The notes beneath the pieces were generated by a model, which was given only the letters and a program-made list of their open reading frames with translations, was not told the DNA's origin and did not search any database. 64,000 bases of DNA from Sphaerisporangium sp. TRM90804 (GTDB taxonomy: Bacteria; Actinomycetota; Actinomycetes; Streptosporangiales; Streptosporangiaceae). Below, one piece after another: positions 8,773 through 16,850 of this stretch; within the stretch, counting starts at the first letter, position 1; every line of letters starts with the position of its first letter. Both the position numbers and the translations under genes were made by a program. The stretch lies in contig NZ_JARWAC010000010.1 in assembly GCF_029846175.1 (NCBI RefSeq), positions 186,001 to 250,000 of the forward strand, written 5' to 3'.

Positions 8773-9194
8773 GATGCTTTCTCCTTTCCAAGGACGACGT
8801 CCGGGAAGGGCCAGCGATCACGCCGGTTTCTCATGAGCCGGGCCGGTCAACGTTCGATATCGGCAGGCACCCGCCATTGCCGTGCGCGTATGCAGTACAT
8901 CCGCACGGGCGGCGGGCCAGGCACACCGCGCAAGCGGGCCCAACTCAGTCGGCTCAGCGGCCAACATGATGGTGACTGGGTCGTGGACGCCCGCTCGGTC
9001 TCCTAGAAGTGCCTCTCCTTCCGTCGAGCACGACTGCGCTAGTAGCGCCTCCGGCATGAAACTCGGAGTCAGTCAGCGAGAAGGTTATATGGAACGGCAA
9101 TGACGATTACGCTGAACATACGTCATGGATGTAGGGCTGGCAATACTCGCGAAATGACGCATGGGAACTGCAAGCGACCTGCCAGGACCACTAG

Positions 9195-9278
9195 TACTCC
9201 AGCCGCACTTACCGATGTAGGAGTTGTTGTCGCTGGTAGTGGCTTCGCTGGGCGCGGGTCTGGTGACGGCGGCGCCAC
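9195..9278. repeat. Inverted repeat arm 2 (IS701-type 3' end)
   Basis: The 84 bp are the reverse complement of 8204-8288 with a one-base gap. They hold the transposase stop codon (TAA at 9209-9211 on the minus strand) and the flanking IS end. Confidence 0.85.
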
Positions 9279-9815
9279 CAAGACCAGTGGAGGACGTGGC
9301 GCTCGTTGATCGGTGGCCGGGTGAGCAGTGCGAACAGGCGGCGGATCTCGTTGGCGGAGATCGCGATGAGTTGATCACTGTGTCGTCGGCGGTGGGCCCC
9401 CTCTCGACCGCGGCCGGCGGGCGCGCGGTCTGATGGGCGCCTGGGGATTCGGTGGGGCGGGCTGGTCGATGAGAGCGGCTCGGGTGACGGCGAGGAAGGC
9501 CAGGTCGAGCATGGCCAGCGTCATGTACCGGTACCACGCCGGATAGAGCCGCACCTGTTAGTGGTCGAAGGCGGCCTCGTCCTTGCCGGCCTGGAAGCAC
9601 TCCTCGATGGTCCAGCGGATTCCGGCCACCCTGACCAGGCGAGCCAGCGGGACGGGGATGGGTGTGTGGCACAGATAGAAAGCCGGCTCAGACGGCTTGC
9701 CGATCGAGCGGCGAATCAGTACGCGGTGAACAGGACTGCTGGTGGCGACCAGCGCCCAGTCATAGCGTCGCTCGCCCTTGGCTCCGTCCCCGCACGACAG
9801 CCGCGGCCCTCAGAG
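9209..9815 (-). pseudogene. IS701-family transposase, C-terminal half with nonsense codon
   Basis: On the minus strand the frame reads DGAKGERRYDWALVATSSPV, then RWTIEECFQAGKDEAAFDH, a TAA stop in place of the next codon, QVRLYPAWYRYMTLAMLDL, NEIRRLFALLTRPPINERH and the terminus RSHYQRQQLLHR. This is the typical C-terminal half of IS701-type DDE transposases; the IEE carries a catalytic-type Glu. The N-terminal half is absent, and the in-frame stop shows that the copy is dead. Confidence 0.8.
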
Positions 9816-9861
9816 GAAACTCGGCTCGACCTGACCGCGGCGTGAGCGGATCTGCGGCGGG

Positions 9862-10100
9862 TCAGCGCCGCAGGGCACGGTCAATCTCGATCTCGCGGTC
9901 GGATGGGACGTTGCGCGCCTGGCCGGAGCCTCTCGTTGCCGAGATACGAGGCGGCGCTGAACCAGCCTCGTCGACCACGATGTCGGTCCCGGTGATGTAG
10001 GACGATTCGTCGCTGGCCAGGAACAGGGCGGTGTAGGCGATCTCGTCGGCCTTGCCGCTGCGCCGCAGCAGGATGGGTGTGCCGCTCGAAAACGCGATCT
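9862..10100 (-). pseudogene. Short-chain dehydrogenase/reductase, C-terminal fragment
   Basis: Only the last part of an SDR can be recognised: ILLRRSGKADEIAYTALFL followed by ASDESSYITGTDIVVDEAG. These match the alpha-F/beta-G end of classical SDR enzymes (bacterial copies often end LASDEASFVTGAELVVDGG). The NAD-binding GxxxGxG and the YxxxK active site are missing, and the upstream sequence is frameshifted. It is probably a remnant of the gene set that once lay next to the tetR gene. Confidence 0.6.
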
Positions 10101-10248
10101 CGCTGCTCCGGACCCGCGTTCGGCGAGGTTCTGCAGCAGCCGTCCGGCAGTCCGCCGCGGGCGGCGTACCACGCCCTTGATTCAAAGGGGCGGGTCGTCG
10201 TGCTCGGCGATGGCGTGTCCCACCGAGTTCCCATGCGACCTACCTCCC

Positions 10249-10842
10249 TCAGGGGGTGGGGACGTGCGCGGGGACGTGCTGGTCGATGAGGATGCGCGCG
10301 GCGGCGACGGATCGGGCGGCGGGACCGGCGGAGCCGAGCGTGGCCGCGTTGGCGTAGAGGCCGGAGATGATCAGCATCAGCATGTCGGCCAGAGCGTTGG
10401 GATCGGTGGCACGTGCTGCGGCGGCGAGGGCGCACAGCCGCTCGCGTAGCCGCCTGAGGTGGTCGACGGCCTCCCGGCGGCCGGGGTGGCCGGGGTCGCG
10501 GAACTCCGCCGAGGTGTTGTAGAAGGTGCAGCCGTGGGCATCGGAGCCCTGGGCGCTCTCCTCGGCGTGCTCCACGATGGCCAGGAGTTGGCGGGCGGGG
10601 TCGCCCTCGTGCCGGGCGATCGCGCTGCCGATCTGCGCCCAGGCCCGGTCGTGCAGCTCACCCACCCAAGCCCTCACAAGCTCGTCCTTGCTGGTGAACT
10701 CGCGGTAGAGCGCGCTCTTGCCGAGCCCCGTCTCCTCGACGACCTGCTGCATGCCTACGGCCCGTGCGCCCTGCGCGTCGAACAGGCGGGCGGCCGTCTG
10801 GAGGATGCGCCGGCGGGTGCCGGGAACCGGTCTGCGCGTCAC
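10249..10842 (-). CDS. TetR/AcrR-family transcriptional regulator
   Basis: The 197-residue protein has an intact N-terminal helix-turn-helix: RRRILQTAARLFDAQGARAV, then MQQVVEETGLGKSALYREF. The C-terminal ligand domain carries the segment DAHGCTFYNTSAEFRDPGHP, typical of a TetR subgroup near oxidoreductase and efflux genes. It is divergent from an MFS efflux remnant at 11115, so it probably once controlled that transporter. The sequence where its promoter and operator should lie is the unreliable homopolymer tract at 10909-11101. Confidence 0.85.
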   Translation of the reverse strand: MTRRPVPGTRRRILQTAARLFDAQGARAVGMQQVVEETGLGKSALYREFTSKDELVRAWVGELHDRAWAQIGSAIARHEGDPARQLLAIVEHAEESAQGSDAHGCTFYNTSAEFRDPGHPGRREAVDHLRRLRERLCALAAAARATDPNALADMLMLIISGLYANAATLGSAGPAARSVAAARILIDQHVPAHVPTP

Positions 10843-10908
10843 CGTCGGGTCCCTTCACGAGGAGTCCAAGAATCGTCGTTGACAGCGTAGCGCCTTACCC
10901 CCAGGATT

Positions 10909-11101
10909 GGACCGGGGGGGGGGGGGGGGGGGGCGGGGGGGGCCCGCGGGGCGGGGGCGGGGGGGGGGGGGGGGGGTGTGTGGGGGGGGGCGCCCCCCCC
11001 CCCCCCCCGGCCCCCCCCCCCCCCGGGCTCCCCCCGGCCCCCCCCCCCCCCCGTGGCGGCCCGGGGGCCCCCCCCCCCCTCCCCCCCCCCCCCCCCGGTC
11101 C
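10909..11101. repeat. G/C homopolymer tract with inverted ends (probable sequence artefact)
   Basis: About 186 bp are almost only runs of G followed by runs of C, with a few T and A. The outer edges form an inverted repeat, GGACC at 10909-10913 and GGTCC at 11097-11101, so the block could fold into one long hairpin. It replaces the expected tetR promoter and the N-terminus of the divergent MFS gene. Nothing in it looks coding. A collapsed or badly called hairpin in the assembly is the likeliest explanation. Confidence 0.8.
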
Positions 11102-11114
11102 GATATGAAATGGG

Positions 11115-11690
11115 GTGAGTTCTTTTATGACCGAGACCGCAGCCGGCACCCGGAGCAGCAATGCCCCTGGGGACCTTCCTGGCCATCTCCTCCTCCGGTT
11201 TCTCGCTGGGCCTGGTGTTCGGCGGGGCGCTGGCGCAACTCCACTGGCGGCCGGCCTTACTGCTGCCGGCGGCGGTCGGCGTGACCCCCTGCTGCTCGCC
11301 CTGCTCCTTGTCGGCCCCTGGCCGGTGCCACCGCCGGGCTGTTCCTGCTCGCCGCCGGCTACTAGGTCTGGGCCGTGCTGATCGGCCAAGCCGAACCGCT
11401 GACGGTCCTGCTCATCCGGCAAGTGCTGGGCGGGGTCCGGGTTCGCCGCCGCCTACTGCGCGCTCAACATCGCCGCCGTAGCGGGCGTGGGACAGGAGGA
11501 GCAGGGCCTGGCGTCGGGCCTGTTCAACGCTAGCGCTCGACTCGGTACCAGCCTGGTCACCGCCGTCACCGCCACCGTGCTCGTCGCCAGCGGCGGCGCG
11601 ATCGTGGGCGGCTACCGGGCGGGCCTGTGAACAGTCGTCGTGTCCGTGGTCATCACACTGCTGTCGGCCCTGGGCGCGAGAACTCCACAA
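11115..11690 (+). pseudogene. MFS (DHA2/EmrB-QacA type) drug efflux transporter remnant
   Basis: Recognisable pieces occur in different frames: GTFLAISSSGFSLGLVFGGA and LAQLHWRPALLLPAAVG, then a frame change, ALNIAAVAGVGQEEQGLASG, LFNASARLGTSLVTAVTATV and a stop at 11628. These are segments of a 14-helix drug:H+ antiporter, but the N-terminal helices are missing behind the homopolymer tract and at least two frameshifts and one internal stop are present. It is divergent from the tetR gene at 10249, a common repressor-efflux arrangement. Confidence 0.65.
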
Positions 11691-11707
11691 CCATGAAGGG
11701 AAATCCC

Positions 11708-12118
11708 ATGCGCATCTACACTGCCAGCGCCATCTCCGAAGGCCGCGACAGCCGGGCGGTCTCCTCGGACGGCCGGCTGGACGTCCGGCTCGCCCTGCAG
11801 AAAGAGCTGGGCGGCGACGGCGCCGGCACCAATCCCGAGCAGCTCTTCGCCGCCGGGTACGCCGCCTGCTTCGCCACGTCCATGAAACTCGTGGCGGGCC
11901 AGCAGGGCCTCGACGTGGCCGACGCCTCGGTCACCGCAGAGGTCGGCCTGTCACCCAACGGCAAGGGCGGCTACGAGCTGGATGCCGTCCTGCGCGTGAA
12001 ACTGCCCGGCACCCTCACCGCGGAGCAGGCACGAACCCTCCTGGACACCACCCACCGGGTGTGCCCCTACTCCAATGCCACCCGCGGCAACATGCCCGTC
12101 GAACTGCTCCTCGACTAA
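11708..12118 (+). CDS. ohr: Organic hydroperoxide resistance protein, Ohr/OsmC family
   Basis: The start is the ATG at 11708, seven bases after GAAGGGA. The 136-residue protein has the Ohr signature: GTNPEQLFAAGYAACFATSM with the peroxidatic Cys, and near the C-terminus VCPYSNATRGN with the second Cys. Ohr enzymes reduce organic hydroperoxides with lipoyl-linked thiols. No ohrR (MarR-type) regulator lies next to it; the nearest regulator is the TetR at 10249. It directly follows the MFS remnant and is one of the few intact genes of the island. Confidence 0.9.
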   Translation: MRIYTASAISEGRDSRAVSSDGRLDVRLALQKELGGDGAGTNPEQLFAAGYAACFATSMKLVAGQQGLDVADASVTAEVGLSPNGKGGYELDAVLRVKLPGTLTAEQARTLLDTTHRVCPYSNATRGNMPVELLLD

Positions 12119-12803
12119 CGAGTATGACGCCCGCCCCAAAGGGCTGATGCCTGACGAAAGTAAGAGTGCAACCCAGCCGATTGTCCGCTGTGTGGTGTCC
12201 CGCCTGGCTCCGTCCGTTTGGTTGGCAACGGACGGAGAGCTGGGAGGAGAAAGGACACCTGTACTGATATCACGCACATGAACGTCAGGCAGCCGAGGCC
12301 GACCAGGCGATTCACGCACCCGGCCGGTGCGCGACTCTGGCACGTCATCCGGTACATCATGGGGGCGGTCCGGTGAGTTCGGCCGCCCGGAAGGGTGCCT
12401 TCACGCCGCCGATCCCTCGCCGCCACTGCGCTGGTGCCCGGATCCCCACGCCGGCTCCGGGCCGACCCGGGGTCGAGGTCAGATGCCGCGCGTTCGGCTG
12501 GCGGTCCCAGGTGGATGCAACCGGAGACCGGCGCTGAGGGGCACTACATCGCGCGCGTGTCATGCCACTGCCCGAGACGATGGGGAGCACCGGTGACCGG
12601 TCCGCCGTCGGGTCTGAGCCGGATCCGTTGGCATGTTACGTCGAAGTCCGGCTGCCGCAGCGGTCGACGTGATCTGAGGTCACGATCTCCGGAATCTCTC
12701 GTGGAATCCACCGCCTGGGCGAACAGGGCATTCGGTGGTTAGCAGGTTCCAGGTGTGTGAGAAGTGCAGGTAGGAGAGGTGGGGCAGTTGCACGCGCCTC
12801 TCC
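12119..12803. other. Gene-free stretch inside the island
   Basis: I see no reading frame with a ribosome site, codon bias or recognisable product in these 685 bases on either strand. They end at the second attachment-site copy. Confidence 0.5.
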
Positions 12804-12842
12804 TAATGCGTAGTTCAAGGGTTCGATTCCCTTAGGCGGCTC
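12804..12842 (+). repeat. Attachment site copy 2
   Basis: A 39-bp copy of the tRNA-Thr 3' half (38 of 39 identical to 7724-7762). The 5' half of a tRNA is absent, so it is not a tRNA gene. It marks the right end of the island, and possibly the left end of a second element whose integrase remnant ends 55 bp to the right. Confidence 0.85.
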
Positions 12843-12897
12843 ATCGTTTGACCAAAGCGTTCCTTGATCATAATGGGCGCCCTTTTGATCTTACGTC

Positions 12898-13074
12898 TCA
12901 GATCCCCCAAAGAGCCCTTCCCATCTTCTGTAGGGCGTCCTGGGCCGGCGGCGACGCTACGTGACTGTAACCGCGGGTGACTCGGATGTCGGAGTGCCCG
13001 AGCATCTCCTGGACCACCGCCAAGGCGATCCCGGCCTCCAGCGCCAAGGTGGCCGCCGTTTGCCGTTTGGGCGT
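12898..13074 (-). pseudogene. Tyrosine recombinase/integrase, C-terminal fragment
   Basis: On the minus strand the last 58 codons of an integrase can be read: QTAATLALEAGIALAVVQEM, then LGHSDIRVTRGYSHVASPPA, ending MGRALWGI and TGA. The catalytic His of LGHS and the nucleophile Tyr of RGYSH are present. The upstream HxLRH box is frameshifted and the rest of the gene is missing. It ends 55 bp from attachment copy 2, a normal distance for an integrase gene beside its own att site. Confidence 0.75.
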
Positions 13075-13154
13075 GGAGCTTGTGATGGGGGAGCCCGGCT
13101 GCTCTCACGATGCCGGCCACTCCTCCCGGTTCACCCGCGGATCGCCACACCGGG

Positions 13155-13279
13155 ATGGTCGAACCGTCGTACATCCTGTCGCACGAACTGCCGCTGCGGG
13201 AGGCGCCGGACGCCTACGCGCACCTCGGCAAGCGTGAGCCCAGATGGAAAAGGTCACGCTCAAGCCCGGCCTCGACTGA
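13155..13279 (+). pseudogene. Zinc-type alcohol dehydrogenase, C-terminal fragment
   Basis: The frame reads MVEPSYILSHELPLREAPDA, YAHLGKREPR and, after a one-base shift, MEKVTLKPGLD followed by TGA. This matches the extreme C-terminus of glutathione-independent formaldehyde dehydrogenase-like zinc enzymes (typical pattern: SHELPLxEAPxAYxxFDxR...KVVLKP). No catalytic or cofactor part is present. Confidence 0.6.
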
Positions 13280-13335
13280 ACGTCTCCATCGCCACCGCCG
13301 CTTGACGATCCGGAGGAGACCGGAGGGCGGGACCT

Positions 13336-14493
13336 TCAGGCGGGCCCGTCCAGCGGCGGTCGCGGGGGGAGCGGAAAGCGGAGCGAGGCGGCCACGACGT
13401 TGTCCTTGAGCTGGGTGTCGGCGAGCACGTGCTCGACCGACCCGCTCTCGTTGATCACGACCTGGGCCAGTTCGTCGATGACGTCCGGCGTTCTCCGGGT
13501 GGCGCGGCCGCACAGCGGGCAGGTCTCGCCCGCGGTCGCCAGCCAGCTCGACTCGTCGCACACCACTCCCGGGGCCGTCGCGCCCTCCTGGACCAGAAGC
13601 ATCCCCACCGCGCCGACCGACCCGGCCCACAGGCAGTCGTCCAGGCCGAGCGCGGCCGGCTTACGCGTCGCCGCCCGCTCCATGACCTCGGCGACCCACC
13701 GGCGCTCCTCGTCGCGCTCGTACCGTTCGGCGATGCGCCCGGCGTTGTGCCGGATGTCGGCCGGCGTAGCCGTCCGGGGATCGATCGTGAAGGTCCCGGC
13801 GACCTTGGGCCGCAGATCGTGGGGGAGGAACTCCAGGAAGTTCGGCACCTCCTCGGGGTGACCGCCGACGATCAGCAGCTCGTAGTGACCGGTGCGGAAC
13901 AGCTCGTCGAGCACCCGGACGACGTTGCGGTAGTGACGTTTGGCTAGATCTTCGGCGCGGTTGCGCACCTGGGGCTCTTCCAGCCCGTACCAGCCGGCAT
14001 AGTTCGGCTTGCGCAGGGCGGAATCCTGCACCTCGCCGATCTCCCGCATCTCGTCCTGGTAGAGCTCGAAGGCCTGCGCCGACCGCCGGTCGACCACCAG
14101 GACGCAGCAGCGGTGGAACTCGTCCAGCACCGCCAGCATCGGGCGGACCCACGGCGTCGTGCCGACCATGATCCGGTCTCTCACGGTGCGCGGCAGGATG
14201 ACCTGCTCGAAGAAGTCGTCCTCGCTGCAGGAGATGACGGCCACCGCGCCGGTCTCCACCCGTTCGAGACCCTCCAGATTCTCGATGCGCTCGATGTCGC
14301 CGCGTATCGACAGGCGCGCCCGGCGTCCGAGCGAGTCGTCCTCCTCGAGCGGGCGGATCTCGTGGAGCAGGCTGTTGACCTGGGTGCGCAGGGCGGTGGG
14401 GCCGTCCTGTCCCACACCGGCGTACAAGGAGACCACGGGCAGATCGCCCCCGTTGTACCGGATGATCCGGCCGATCGTCTCTGTAGTGATCAT
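13336..14493 (-). CDS. Bacterial eRF1-like (baeRF) family protein
   Basis: The ATG at 14493 is preferred because GGGGGCG lies eight bases upstream. The 385-residue protein shows the pattern of bacterial eRF1/Vms1-like proteins: an N-terminal domain (VVSLYAGVGQDGPTALRTQV), a middle domain with VGTTPWVRPMLAVLDEFHRC and LVVDRRSAQAFELYQDEMRE, the segment RNRAEDLAKRHYRNVVRVLD where release-factor relatives carry their functional loop, and a C-terminal L7Ae-like part with CPLC. The family is predicted to act on stalled or specialised ribosomes, with little direct evidence. The gene stands alone. Confidence 0.7.
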   Translation of the reverse strand: MITTETIGRIIRYNGGDLPVVSLYAGVGQDGPTALRTQVNSLLHEIRPLEEDDSLGRRARLSIRGDIERIENLEGLERVETGAVAVISCSEDDFFEQVILPRTVRDRIMVGTTPWVRPMLAVLDEFHRCCVLVVDRRSAQAFELYQDEMREIGEVQDSALRKPNYAGWYGLEEPQVRNRAEDLAKRHYRNVVRVLDELFRTGHYELLIVGGHPEEVPNFLEFLPHDLRPKVAGTFTIDPRTATPADIRHNAGRIAERYERDEERRWVAEVMERAATRKPAALGLDDCLWAGSVGAVGMLLVQEGATAPGVVCDESSWLATAGETCPLCGRATRRTPDVIDELAQVVINESGSVEHVLADTQLKDNVVAASLRFPLPPRPPLDGPA

Positions 14494-15073
14494 GCGTCGC
14501 CCCCGTCGCTGGTCCCTCCGACCAGTATTCGCCACCTACTGAGCGAAGGTGGCGGACGCCCCCCCGGACGCGGAGCGGCGCGCGCGCTCTTCGAGCTGGA
14601 CAACACGCTCGTGAGCTTGGATGAGGCTTTCCCAGGTGTGGGTCGTGGAATTCGCCGACGAGCATGCTCTTGGGCGCGAGGCGGTTGATTGGTCGGCGTA
14701 GTCTGATCTTGCCAACGCGGACGCTAACAGCATGACCAGACAACCGTGGACATCCGCAGAAGTCGATCACAGAGATATGCCGTCCCACCAGGGGCGAAGA
14801 GGCCCCGAGAGATGCCGGTAGACGACCACGTTTTGACTCGTTGGCCGCCCGGCTTGAGGAGCTTCCCTGCACGGACGAGTGCGCGGGCCGGCGCGGCGCC
14901 GGGTGCTTCATCGACTGACACCGCGCCAGGGCGCCTCGCCGGACGGGGCGTCCTGGCCGTCGTCGTCGGCGGGCCGCCGGCCTCCCGCTTCGCACGCCGG
15001 CAGTCCGGCGTCGACACCCAACCTGACGCGCACACGGCTCTGGTCTCCCGAGCGGCCGCCGCGGACGCATGCG
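14494..15073. other. Gene-free stretch
   Basis: No supported gene. Overlapping frames are open on both strands, as expected at this GC content, but none has a ribosome site with a recognisable product. A segment near 14940-14990 resembles one near 18710-18770 (both give GVLAVVVGGPPA-like translations), perhaps an old repeat. Confidence 0.45.
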
Positions 15074-15100
15074 GCCGGCCCCTCACGTAGAGGGGCCGGC
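15074..15100 (-). terminator. Terminator after the lysozyme-like VCBS gene
   Basis: A perfect 10-bp stem GCCGGCCCCT/AGGGGCCGGC with a 7-nt loop lies 15 bp beyond the stop codon of the minus-strand gene ending at 15115. There is no U-run, as is common in actinomycetes. Confidence 0.75.
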
Positions 15101-15114
15101 GTCGAGGTGCGAGA

Positions 15115-16096
15115 TCAGTTGATGACGGCGAGGCGGGTGATGGCGCTCCACCCGGTGCCGATGAGGATCTTGGTGTTGATGTTGGGCGCGCCTGTGGTGC
15201 CCTTGTTGAGGTAGGCGTACAGGTCGCCGTCGGTCATCCGGCCGACCACGTCCTTCTTGCCGTCGTGGTCGATGTCGGCGATCGTGAGTCGGTTGATCCC
15301 GTTCCAGCTTGAGCCGATCAGCACCTTGGTCGAGATGTTGGGTGCGCCTGTGGTGCCCTTGTTGAGGTAGGCGTACAGGTTGCCGTCGCCGCCACGCGCG
15401 GTCACGTCGGTTTTGCCGTCGTTGTCGATGTCCACCACGCTGATCAGGCTCACCCCGTTCCAGCTGCTGCCGATCGTCTTGCGATTGGAGATGTTCGGCG
15501 TACCGGGTGTGCCGCTGTTCAGGTAGGCGTAGAAGGTGCCGTCAGTGCTGCGGCCGATCACGTCGACCTTGCCGTCGTTGTCCAGGTCGGCGGTGACGAC
15601 ATCGGTGACGGAGTTCCAGCCGGTGCCGATCGTGACGCGGGTGGAGATGTTCGGCGCGCCGGGGGTTCCGGAGTTCAGGTAGGCGTACAGGGTGCCGTCG
15701 CTGCTGCGGCCGATCACGTCGGTCTTGCCGTCGTTGTCGATGTCGGCCACGTTCACCCGTGTGATCGCGTTCCACCCGGTCCCGATCGTCTTACGGTTGG
15801 CGATGTTCGGCACACCCGGGGTTCCGGAGTTCAGGAACGCGTACAACGTGCCGTCGGTGTGCCGGCCGAGCACATCGCTCTTGCCGTCGTTGTCCACGTC
15901 GGCCACCGAGATCCGGGTGATCCCCGTCCACCCGGTGCCGAACTCCACCGGCCGCCCCGTCACACCTGGTGCGCCCGGCGTACCGGTCCCCAGATACGCT
16001 CGCAGCGTCCCGTCGGCCAGCGTGCCCACCAGGTCGACCCGGCCGTCCGCGTCGAAGTCCGCCGCCTCACCCGTCGCGTCCTCAGGCTCGGCAGGG
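15115..16096 (-). repeat. 982-bp direct repeat, copy 1 (VCBS propeller)
   Basis: It matches 16851-17832 base for base as far as I compared, at a constant offset of 1736. The copy starts exactly at the stop codon and ends inside the codons for PAEPED at the edge of the propeller. The flanks on both sides differ. Confidence 0.9.
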
Positions 16097-16722
16097 TTGC
16101 CCCTGACGTAGGGCAGGATGGTGTTGACGATGATCTGGGCGTCGGCGGCCTGCGGCTGGTAGCGCTCGGGGAACGCCGACACCTGCACCGTCTGGCACAC
16201 CTCGCCCACAGGCGCCGTCTTCCAGGCGTTGTTCGGATACTTGCTGATCATCTTGTCGAGGAACGCGTTGGTCGCCCAGACGGGGTTGAGCCGCTGGGCG
16301 GCGCTGCCCCACGAGGCCCGTTGCTGGAACAGGCCCAGGCTGTCGTGGTCGACCTCCTCGCTGATGTTCTGGATGCTGGTCTCCACGATCGTGGTCGTGA
16401 TCGCGATGACGGCCGCACGCGGGTCCAGCCCGCGGTCGTGCACCGCCTTGATCACCATTCGGGCGCACGACACCCGGTAAGCCGACATGTAGCCCCGCAT
16501 CTTGGCCTGCAGGGAGCTGTTGAGCTGGTTCGCCAGCTCGGTGTCGGTCGACGTCGTGCCCTGCGAGTCACAGGCCGCGAGCTGGTAGGCGGCTCGCACG
16601 TCCGACGCGGTCGTGGGACCCGGGTCCGGATCGGCCGTAGCAGGGGTGGCCGTGGCGGTCAGCGCGAGGGCGGTGACGGCGGTGGTGGCGAAGGCGAGGC
16701 GGAAGGCGATGTTCTTGGGCAT
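15115..16722 (-). CDS. Secreted lysozyme-like domain protein with six VCBS/FG-GAP repeats
   Basis: The ATG at 16722 follows AAAGGA and starts a signal peptide (MPKNIAFRLAFATTAVTALA, cleavage near ATPATA-D). Residues 40-200 resemble actinobacterial lysozyme-like domains: ITTTIVETSIQN with the candidate catalytic Glu, then DHDSLGLFQQRASWGSA. The C-terminal 325 residues are six repeats of about 52 residues, each with a DxDxDGxxD calcium-loop pattern (for example VADIDNDGKTDVIGRSSDGT) that builds a beta-propeller. The 535-residue protein is probably a secreted cell-wall hydrolase carrying a binding propeller. The propeller DNA recurs, apparently unchanged, in the next gene at 16851-17832. Confidence 0.82.
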   Translation of the reverse strand: MPKNIAFRLAFATTAVTALALTATATPATADPDPGPTTASDVRAAYQLAACDSQGTTSTDTELANQLNSSLQAKMRGYMSAYRVSCARMVIKAVHDRGLDPRAAVIAITTTIVETSIQNISEEVDHDSLGLFQQRASWGSAAQRLNPVWATNAFLDKMISKYPNNAWKTAPVGEVCQTVQVSAFPERYQPQAADAQIIVNTILPYVRGNPAEPEDATGEAADFDADGRVDLVGTLADGTLRAYLGTGTPGAPGVTGRPVEFGTGWTGITRISVADVDNDGKSDVLGRHTDGTLYAFLNSGTPGVPNIANRKTIGTGWNAITRVNVADIDNDGKTDVIGRSSDGTLYAYLNSGTPGAPNISTRVTIGTGWNSVTDVVTADLDNDGKVDVIGRSTDGTFYAYLNSGTPGTPNISNRKTIGSSWNGVSLISVVDIDNDGKTDVTARGGDGNLYAYLNKGTTGAPNISTKVLIGSSWNGINRLTIADIDHDGKKDVVGRMTDGDLYAYLNKGTTGAPNINTKILIGTGWSAITRLAVIN

Positions 16723-16850
16723 GATCGTTCCTTTGCGGGGGTGATGAAGTGGACGCCCGTCACCGGGCATGAAGGGGAGGACCCTTGGCGTGGGTCGCCA
16801 GGTGGGGATTCCTGGCCGCCGTGCCGGCACGGCGTTGATGAGCGGACGGG

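Larger units (their letters stand above)
7724..12842. mobile_element. Decayed integrated island at tRNA-Thr
   Basis: Direct repeats of the tRNA 3' end bound about 5.1 kb that is unlike its surroundings. It contains an integrase N-terminal remnant beside the tRNA, two IS701-type transposase remnants in opposite orientation, broken SDR and MFS genes, and intact genes for a secreted protein, a TetR regulator and an Ohr protein. Stretches such as 8773-9194 are less GC-rich and hold no gene that I can see. No conjugation or replication gene is left. The boundaries rest on the repeats; the history is inferred. Confidence 0.7.

Noticed and set aside
10913-11098. Coding sequence in the G/C-run block (several open frames of Gly/Pro/Arg)
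   Set aside because: The open frames are a trivial result of homopolymer sequence.
12804-12842. A second tRNA gene
   Set aside because: Only the 3' half is present; there is no 5' acceptor strand or D-arm before it, so it is an attachment-site copy.
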